37,800 nt of DNA, from positions 1 to 37,800 of IMG/VR virus record IMGVR_UViG_3300031218_000005. The stretch is one strand, 5' to 3'. This DNA is from a virus. The notes under the pieces were generated by a model, which made no database searches, was not told the origin of the DNA, and worked only from the letters and a program-made list of their open reading frames with translations. Positions 33,801 to 37,800 of the stretch are shown here, piece by piece. A program made the translations under genes and the position numbers. Every line of letters begins with the position of its first letter. The first letter of the stretch is position 1.

Positions 33801-34208
33801 ATGGTCTACCGATAAATCAAACATAGATGATTTATAATCTTCCCTTTTTATATGCTTCACAATACTATTGCCATTTTTGGTCTTTATAGTATCGCCTATT
33901 TTTAATTCTTTACAGAATACTTCATCAAAATATTCATCAAATAATATATGATTATCTGCACAAGTTAAGCTAAGACCGTCAATAGTTTTGATATTATAAT
34001 GATTAAATGGTTGTGTTAAATGTATCTCAGATACTGCCTCATATCCAGTATCAGTCTTTACTCTAATATCTATTAAAGATATAGATTTTAATATTTTTTT
34101 AGAAATATCATCCTCATCCAATGATACATTTCTATATTGGTATTTTTCTATCAACTCAATAGATTTTTCTATCAACTCAATCAATATTTTTTTAAGAAGT
34201 GTAATCAT
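30861..34208 (-). CDS. terL: Large terminase, C-terminal part, with C-intein half and full intein
   Basis: An 1115-residue chain in four parts. Residues 1-150 are the C-terminal half of a split intein (33759-34208) ending in SHN before T151. The terminase begins TISASIFMLH, which completes the Walker A motif begun as SRQVGK in the gene at 35293-35808. Walker B is VLYLDEFAH (about 235-243); ITSTPNG (about 270-276) is motif III. The nuclease domain has SIDLAEG (D485), LELNN (E565) and NDD (663-664). A second intein, 665-1029, interrupts NDD/CVM; the terminase resumes at C1030 and ends in a Gly/Tyr/Arg-rich tail. Spliced terminase would be about 717 residues (T4 gp17: 610). Both interruptions lie in catalytic motifs, so activity should need both splicing events. 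Confidence 0.95.
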   Translation of the reverse strand: MITLLKKILIELIEKSIELIEKYQYRNVSLDEDDISKKILKSISLIDIRVKTDTGYEAVSEIHLTQPFNHYNIKTIDGLSLTCADNHILFDEYFDEVFCKELKIGDTIKTKNGNSIVKHIKREDYKSSMFDLSVDHQNHRFYTNGILSHNTISASIFMLHTILFNNDKNIMIVANKGDTSVEIVDKIKSIYSLLPFFLKPGIKTWNQKSLTFDNGCRIKTSARTKTPAIGFTIDVLYLDEFAHIPSNIIEPYYTAVFPTVSAIKNSKIIITSTPNGMNLFHKLLTNAERPAGDPQRNNYTPMRVYWYQVPGRFVTYIRLNDHKLYENKIEKDNVFNQVHNKWGADTKVEMSWSVDLQKYVIEVYNNDYCHDEDVVGFNIKTPDGKEISILELAELTTWKDEAIKDIGGEDAFNQEYGLRFVNASKSLLSENIIDHLLNNKILYEWEEIYEFEDKLNFSYENLKWVDDYDIYNPIKRKEYKIVLSIDLAEGLGQDFSVINIFRISNKSREVIDIQKEKYSSIKDFFKLEQIGIYRSNIISIKQMSELLYILAFEYFNPDNLKIVLELNNYGNTLLAELPHVFDGINDYGSSVFVRYKHRIDSPEEKVGLKVTSLKNLLIKDYQSLMLSKSFSINNEDTIREITTFVKHTTSSGNIKYAADNGNDDCVLPNTLIKTINGYKRIKDIKLGELVLTHLGNYKPVTNICKKDFDGVMHRIKFRGQPSLDITYNHPIYVPKNDYSKKNRKNYNNYLKREWILPSDISNKSRCVVIKSPLYTGDVNNIKYQELFERNKYSPSSNFKIKEIELDNNFAKFLGLFLADGNSYKPSHNTYRITLAFNDKDLTLIDEMKDIINNWNLKYHVQNRNNCTTVIFYNRFLWEIFSKCYDEDKEKIFPEMLYNKLDKEKMSLVLDYWIKGDGWLCETPGKTKHYIGCSTSFQLALTMRDISISLDKHAVISYNKRHRYGKPTKSQYWVSIYEDSLERSCMRKISDFEYSSVLQRNEKYNYTGTTYNLEVEDDNSYVANGIVVHNCVMTIVNATSIFEKNEFSEMIHEWMNKHVDKEIVDYINECMKKSDYIESNDYTHFLDVKKKTLGSRTGGGYGQSKYKSSGGYGRRR
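31122..32216 (-). mobile_element. Complete LAGLIDADG intein in the terminase nuclease motif
   Basis: A 365-residue intein, residues 665-1029 of the terminase chain. Block A is CVLPNTLIKTINGY, block B is LDITYNHPIYV, the LAGLIDADG helices are FLGLFLADG (about 812-820) and DYWIKGDGWL (910-919), and blocks F and G are YNLEVEDDNSY with NGIVVHN before C1030. All splicing residues (C1, the block B Asn-His, the penultimate His, the last Asn, the +1 Cys) are present, and both catalytic acids of the homing domain are there. It sits between the Asp-Asp pair and CVMTIV of the terminase nuclease domain. Confidence 0.93.
33759..34208 (-). mobile_element. C-terminal half of the terminase split intein
   Basis: 150 residues with block B (LSLTCADNHILFD), a LKIGDTIK segment, block F (MFDLSVDHQNHRFYTNG) and block G (ILSHN before Thr). 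Block B normally lies in the N-terminal half, so the break is between blocks A and B. The first 25 residues (MITLLKKILIELIEKSIELI, EKY) form a Leu/Ile/Lys/Glu helix with two identical heptads, coded by a tandem 21-bp duplication. Confidence 0.93.
34143..34181 (-). repeat. 21-bp tandem duplication coding for IELIEK heptads
   Basis: TTTTTCTATCAACTCAAT occurs at 34143-34160 and 34164-34181, a period of exactly 21 bases, which codes for two copies of the heptad at the start of the C-intein half. Confidence 0.9.
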
Positions 34209-34225
34209 TTTTTTATTATTTTTAT

Positions 34226-35221
34226 CTATACATTATTTAAAAAATCTATACATTTTTTAATAGTTAAATCTTTTTTGCTTTTATATTCAGTATCCCATAT
34301 TATTAGAATATCAAATCCTTTTGATTTAGCAATATTTATTTTTAAATTATCTTTATCCCATATTTCCCTTGCAGTAGGTCCACTTTCTTTATAGAAAGGA
34401 TGTGGATAATCGTTCTCTTTGAAAGTTTTAGGATTTGCATGGTATAAATCACCATTGTATTCGATAATTTTCATTCTTTTTCTATCAGTGAAGTCATATG
34501 AGAAAAATCCTACATCTTTAACTGATATAAAGAACTCTTTATTTTTTATTGCATAGTGTACACGTTTTAGTTCATTATCTGTATAAATCTTACTTATCTT
34601 TTTAAATAAGTCTTGTGATATTTCAGAATAGCCACATTTCATATTACCATTTTCTGCCAAATTTTTCTGCCAAAGTGTTTGTCTATCTAGCCATCTTTTC
34701 TTACCACCAACATCACCATGTTTTTCTACACATTTTTTTAGAGAAAATGTACTTTGTCTTTCGCTAAGCATCTTTTTAGATGTTTCCTCATCATAACCTT
34801 TCAGTAAATAGTATTCTAAAGTAGTATCTGATATTCTATCCTTAATAGCTTCCTTTGCAAAAATACTTATATGCTCCTCTATATTCTCTACACCTTCATA
34901 TTTTGAAAAATTCTTTGAAAATGGACTTCTTGATTTTCTTTCTAATTCAGTTGTATTTTTTTTGTGATTAGGATTTTTTGTGCCTCTTATTTTTTCAGCA
35001 AACATTTTTTTATACTTTTCTTTCTTCATATGCTTACCACCATTAATTGTTGTCTTAGCCTTATCTGATAATGCCATTATAGGAGCACCTTCGTACAATT
35101 CTTTATATTCTTTAGTAGTCATGTTATTATGTGCAAATTTTAAATGCTTTCCATATATTCTTTTGCATTGCTCACCACATATTCTACATGTTACCGTTTC
35201 TTTATTGTCATTTATTATCAT
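34226..35221 (-). CDS. Vsr-like (EDxHD-type) homing endonuclease inside the fractured terminase
   Basis: A 331-residue nuclease lying between the two terminase gene parts on the same strand. The N-terminal CRICGEQCKRIYGKHLKFAH (C12, C15, H26, H31) and TTKEYKELY resemble Ros/MucR zinc fingers. Basic helices follow. The nuclease core near the C-terminus has FFSYDFTDRKRMKIIEYNGD followed by LYH, then a Lys-rich helix and FDILIIWDTEY, the order of Vsr/EDxHD nucleases (cf. EYNGLYWHSE and IWEDDW in the KYGV family). It has no KYGV repeats. It carries its own TTTATATATA and a leader. The context is the fractured-gene arrangement of split intein plus free-standing nuclease. Confidence 0.82.
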   Translation of the reverse strand: MIINDNKETVTCRICGEQCKRIYGKHLKFAHNNMTTKEYKELYEGAPIMALSDKAKTTINGGKHMKKEKYKKMFAEKIRGTKNPNHKKNTTELERKSRSPFSKNFSKYEGVENIEEHISIFAKEAIKDRISDTTLEYYLLKGYDEETSKKMLSERQSTFSLKKCVEKHGDVGGKKRWLDRQTLWQKNLAENGNMKCGYSEISQDLFKKISKIYTDNELKRVHYAIKNKEFFISVKDVGFFSYDFTDRKRMKIIEYNGDLYHANPKTFKENDYPHPFYKESGPTAREIWDKDNLKINIAKSKGFDILIIWDTEYKSKKDLTIKKCIDFLNNV

Positions 35222-35252
35222 AATTTTATTTTGTTTTCTTTTTATATGCTTT

Positions 35253-35262
35253 TATATATAAA
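35253..35262 (-). promoter_or_regulatory. TTTATATATA late-promoter-like motif of the inserted nuclease
   Basis: Motif variant 31 bases before the ATG at 35221, with an A-rich leader (AAAACAAAATAAAATT), as for leadered genes. Confidence 0.45.
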
Positions 35263-35292
35263 AAGTTGTTGGCTTCCTATCAAATAGGTAAA

Positions 35293-35457
35293 TTATTTTT
35301 CTAACAGGAATAAAATATCATATAATTTTATTTTTATTTTTTCTAATAATGTTAGTGATCTTTCTTGTTTAAGCATATGATAATATAGTTTACCAATTCT
35401 ATATTCTTTTCTAATTTCCTTGCTCTTAATTTCGCATAAAGTGTTGAAGGTCAAGCA
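35293..35457 (-). mobile_element. N-terminal half of the terminase split intein
   Basis: 54 residues plus stop codon, starting with the catalytic Cys (C118). Only block A is present; block B is in the other half. The length is about twice the 25-residue N-half of the AceL-TerL intein, the extra being the helical tail. Confidence 0.9.
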
Positions 35458-35808
35458 CTTACCCACCTGCCTACTAGCCATTAATATATTGAATCGATTA
35501 TCAACAAAATTATCTAATATGTCAGCTTGGTAGTCTCTAAGTGTTATTGCTCCAATAGAACCATCTTCTCTTTTCACCTTACAGTATTTTTCGGTAAAAT
35601 GGTGTATATCTAGTGCACATTTAACGTATTCTCCTTGTTCGGCACTTGTCATCTTAAATGTAAGACCTGATCTTCTTAACCCTATTTCATTTTTAAGCCA
35701 TGGGTTTTGAAACCTTTTTAGTACTATACCATCATTTATCTTATCAGTAGCCTCGGTAACGTTCTCACTACTAAATACCATTTGTCTTTCTTTCTTAATC
35801 TTTGCCAT
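35293..35808 (-). CDS. terL: Large terminase, N-terminal part, with N-intein half
   Basis: A 171-residue chain. Residues 1-117 are the N-terminus of the large terminase: AEQGEYVKCALDIHHFTEKY, then ITLRDYQADILDNF (the adenine-binding Q motif) and FNILMASRQVGK, where Walker A stops after Lys117. Residues 118-171 are a 54-residue N-intein beginning CLTFNTLCEI (block A) and ending in an Ile/Leu/Lys/Glu helix (LTLLEKIKIKLYDILFLLEK). After trans-splicing, K117 would join T151 of the gene at 30861-34208, giving SRQVGKTISAS, a standard terminase P-loop. The gene is divergent from the possible small terminase gene. Confidence 0.93.
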   Translation of the reverse strand: MAKIKKERQMVFSSENVTEATDKINDGIVLKRFQNPWLKNEIGLRRSGLTFKMTSAEQGEYVKCALDIHHFTEKYCKVKREDGSIGAITLRDYQADILDNFVDNRFNILMASRQVGKCLTFNTLCEIKSKEIRKEYRIGKLYYHMLKQERSLTLLEKIKIKLYDILFLLEK

Positions 35809-35821
35809 AAGCGACTTATTT

Positions 35822-35836
35822 TTTTATATATATTAT
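35822..35836. promoter_or_regulatory. Shared divergent TATATA region
   Basis: The 42-base gap between the divergent terminase and candidate small-terminase genes holds one TTATATATATTATAA block that can serve either strand, flanked by A and T runs. Confidence 0.4.
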
Positions 35837-35850
35837 AAAAAAACAGCTCT

Positions 35851-36501
35851 ATGTCTAAAACAGATAAAGAAAAAAGTAGGATACAAGACGAATTTGATCA
35901 AATACAAGGGGAGAATAATGATTTTGATATATCAAAACATTTGGCAGAAGCAGAAGATTTACCAGACCTTGGTGAGATAAGCTTGTATGATTATGATGCA
36001 GATTTAAGCACATCATCACAGCAATCAGTGGAGGTTTTAAGTTCACTTATAGACTTATACCTAAGTGATGTTCCAAAACTAAAACAACATCCTTATATAA
36101 AAAATAAGATGAAGGAAGATGCTATGGTATATTCAGAGGCTATATTCTTGGCTAAAATGACTAGAAAAAACTTCCTTAACCAACTACGCCAAATTGATAA
36201 TGGGGAAAGCTCAGCTAGAATGCACGAAGTTGTTAACCAGACTATTGTACAAGTTAGAGAAAACTCTAAATTTCTATCCACTCAAAGAACTGACTTAGAA
36301 AAGTTCTATAAAGATCTAAGAACAGATATGGGATTAGACGATATTGAAAATTCAGAGGTTTTAGAGTCACAATCTGATAAAGCGAAAGATTCACAAGATG
36401 ATGGTGATATTGTTGATAATAGAAAACTAAATGACCTTATAAAAGGAGCAATGATGAAAGAAGGTGATAATAAAAAAGAAAGTAAGGGTAAAAAGAAGTA
36501 A
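35851..36501 (+). CDS. Unknown acidic/helical protein, candidate small terminase
   Basis: A 216-residue, mainly helical, highly charged protein without recognised domain. The N-terminus is acidic (EAEDLPDLGEISLYDYDAD), the middle helical (SLIDLYLSDVPKLKQHPYIK, ENSKFLSTQRTDLEKFYKDL), the end lysine-rich. Its place directly next to the terminase gene, divergent from it, and its all-helical nature make a small terminase subunit (gp16-like) possible. No sequence motif proves it. It abuts the convergent gene at 36502 with no spacer. Confidence 0.6.
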   Translation: MSKTDKEKSRIQDEFDQIQGENNDFDISKHLAEAEDLPDLGEISLYDYDADLSTSSQQSVEVLSSLIDLYLSDVPKLKQHPYIKNKMKEDAMVYSEAIFLAKMTRKNFLNQLRQIDNGESSARMHEVVNQTIVQVRENSKFLSTQRTDLEKFYKDLRTDMGLDDIENSEVLESQSDKAKDSQDDGDIVDNRKLNDLIKGAMMKEGDNKKESKGKKK

Positions 36502-37353
36502 TTATATTTTTAAGTACTTAAATGTTTCAAAAGTTTTCACTAAATTATTAGCATGTATTAGAATATCTTTTTGTTTAAAGATGTTTCTTTGGTTATATGT
36601 TACCTCCCTAACCATAACGTATTTATCTACTCTATTCGTAATGTCATGGATATTATTTTTTATATCATCGCTAGTATTACTCATTATTGTGGTAAACACA
36701 TCGTTTATATTAATAGCCAAATCAATAGATTTTTTATTTTCATCATAAAAGTGGACTGTGTTATAATTCTCAACAACTGTATCTGTAAATTTGTCACCAT
36801 CAGTTTTATAACCGAACAAATGTTGTAATAAGAGTCTTGTTTTTAGATATGAGATATAATCTTTATCTCTATTATAAAATGTTTCTGATAGAAAGTAATA
36901 ATCTTTTACTACTAGATTCATATCACACAATTCCTTCTCTAAGCTATCTATAATCGTTTTGTAGCTACTTTTACTTTTTTTAGAACATATTATGTATATA
37001 TCATCGTTTTTGTTTCTAAGGTGCTGAAAATGCTTCTTATAGATAGTGTAGTCTAAATTTTCTATAATACTTGTATTCATAAATTCTTGTAAGGAGAATG
37101 ATAGGTCAGTTATGTTGAACTTCATACTTTTACTCTTAATCTTTAGTGTGTTGTAAAGGTTTTCTGGTAGCCAATATCCAACATCATCAATATTAAGCAT
37201 AGAATTATATTTCTTATAGATACCTTTTTTTATTAAATTGAATTCTGATTCAGTTAATTTAATGATGGGTATCGAAGGTTTATTCTTAGAGACTAACCAT
37301 ACTGAATTATCTATCTTAATAAGTGTATCAATGTCAAAAAAATGTGCCTTCAT
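36502..37353 (-). CDS. HAD-like protein, function unknown
   Basis: A 283-residue protein whose start, MKAHFFDIDTLI, looks like HAD motif I (D7, D9). IYIICSKKS (about 118-126) could be motif II and VHFYDENKKS (about 206-215) motif IV, the order and spacing of a large HAD domain. No clear motif III Lys is identified and the substrate is unknown. No signal peptide. It starts one base after the stop of the zinc-ribbon gene upstream and lacks an own TTAATATATA, so the two are probably one transcription unit. Confidence 0.65.
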   Translation of the reverse strand: MKAHFFDIDTLIKIDNSVWLVSKNKPSIPIIKLTESEFNLIKKGIYKKYNSMLNIDDVGYWLPENLYNTLKIKSKSMKFNITDLSFSLQEFMNTSIIENLDYTIYKKHFQHLRNKNDDIYIICSKKSKSSYKTIIDSLEKELCDMNLVVKDYYFLSETFYNRDKDYISYLKTRLLLQHLFGYKTDGDKFTDTVVENYNTVHFYDENKKSIDLAININDVFTTIMSNTSDDIKNNIHDITNRVDKYVMVREVTYNQRNIFKQKDILIHANNLVKTFETFKYLKI

Positions 37354-37354
37354 A

Positions 37355-37606
37355 TTATTTGCTATATTTATTAGTTTCAGTATACCTTATTTCCTCTTGT
37401 CCACCACCCTTTGGTTCATCTTCATATTCTCTATCTTCCCATGTTACTCCACCACTTGTTTGTGAGTTAAAGCTTTTGCATTTACTACATTCCTTTGGAA
37501 ATACACTTTTTCCATCTTTTTCTATTGCTTTATCAATATCATAGTAAAAGGGAGCTTTGCACCAAGGATTATTACACACTAATCTTTTTTTATTTTCTCT
37601 ATCCAT
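37355..37606 (-). CDS. Small zinc-ribbon protein
   Basis: An 83-residue protein with CNNPWC and CSKCKSF pairs (C11, C16, C40, C43), a likely four-Cys zinc ribbon, followed by NSQTSGGVTWEDREYE and a disordered acidic end. Its function is not known. It is preceded by a perfect TTAATATATA, four bases from the ATG, and followed after one base by the HAD-like gene. Confidence 0.7.
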   Translation of the reverse strand: MDRENKKRLVCNNPWCKAPFYYDIDKAIEKDGKSVFPKECSKCKSFNSQTSGGVTWEDREYEDEPKGGGQEEIRYTETNKYSK

Positions 37607-37610
37607 AATC

Positions 37611-37620
37611 TATATATTAA
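37611..37620 (-). promoter_or_regulatory. TTAATATATA late-promoter-like motif
   Basis: Perfect motif, four bases (GATT) before the ATG of the zinc-ribbon gene. Confidence 0.6.
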
Positions 37621-37623
37621 TTA

Positions 37624-37762
37624 AAAAACATGCAAGATCATGACTATATAGATATTATAATATAAATTTTGTACTTGTATAGAATTTTAGTTAAAATAAA
37701 TCCTTTTTACTTACAAAAACATGCAACATCATGATATATAAATATATTTAATATAAAATTTT
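37624..37762. repeat. Imperfect direct repeat in the non-coding right end
   Basis: Two copies of about 47 bases, 37624-37670 and 37715-37762, share AAAAACATGCAA, then ATCATGA, TATA-rich sequence and AATATAAA with TTTT. The first has GATC where the second has CATC. The 194 bases from 37607 to the window end hold no gene that I can see; a regulatory or origin-type role is possible. Confidence 0.55.
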
Positions 37763-37800
37763 CATTTTATTAGACTTTCGCTTAGTGCAAATTCATATAT

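Noticed and set aside
1-37800. tRNA or rRNA genes
   Set aside because: No cloverleaf-like segment with a TTCGA-type arm was noticed in the short gaps between genes; a dedicated scan would be needed to exclude them fully.

Overview
The window is part of a very AT-rich genome of a large tailed phage related to T4 (myovirus head, tail and replication genes), most likely infecting a member of the Bacteroidetes. The T4 relationship rests on recognisable homologues of the major capsid protein (gp23), prohead protease (gp21) fused to a scaffold, portal (gp20), head-completion nuclease (gp4), late sigma factor (gp55), tail sheath stabiliser (gp15), clamp loader (gp44), baseplate wedge (gp25) and large terminase (gp17). 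The host guess rests on the lack of Shine-Dalgarno sequences, two promoters of the Bacteroidetes type (TTTG-N20-TATATTTG), and a signal peptide ending in Gln-Asp as is usual in flavobacteria. No host gene, tRNA or rRNA is visible.

Layout. 1-2.9 kb: the start of a gene leaving the window, then two homing-type nucleases. 2.9-6.8 kb: capsid protein and protease-scaffold fusion. 7.0-10.5 kb: three tandem homing nucleases, the last a stump. 10.5-13.2 kb: a leucine-rich-repeat protein and an RNase R. 13.3-17.4 kb: portal with an HTH plus HNH cassette upstream, an unknown protein, gp4 and a small unknown gene. 17.5-20.6 kb: a homing nuclease, the gp55-like sigma factor and another nuclease. 20.7-24.7 kb: a polynucleotide kinase/phosphatase, a homing nuclease flanked by two copies of one terminator, and an unknown virion-type protein. 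24.8-28.4 kb: gp15, gp44, an HNH nuclease, gp25 and an isochorismatase-like hydrolase. 28.5-30.9 kb: an acidic protein, a spanin-like membrane pair, a HAD phosphatase and ClpS. 30.9-35.8 kb: the fractured terminase. 35.85-37.6 kb: a possible small terminase, a HAD-like protein and a zinc-ribbon protein.

The most striking system is the large terminase. Its gene is broken inside the Walker A motif into two genes, each carrying half of a split intein, with a free-standing Vsr-like (EDxHD-type) nuclease gene between them. The second half also carries a complete LAGLIDADG intein at the catalytic Asp-Asp of the nuclease domain. Packaging ATPase activity should therefore need trans-splicing, and the nuclease site cis-splicing. 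The split lies between intein blocks A and B, as in the atypical AceL-TerL intein, and both halves end in Leu/Ile/Lys/Glu-rich helices at the break.

Two further themes run through the window. About 38% of it is homing nuclease or intein DNA, including five full and one truncated member of a family with KYGV repeats, a Vsr-like nuclease core and a GNAT-like C-terminal domain. A ten-base motif, TTAATATATA, sits only four to six bases before the start codon of many genes on both strands. Together with the gp55-like sigma factor this suggests a T4-type late promoter giving very short or no leaders, while the structural genes keep a longer A-rich leader. Strand switches are very frequent (about 16), so most genes look like their own transcription unit.
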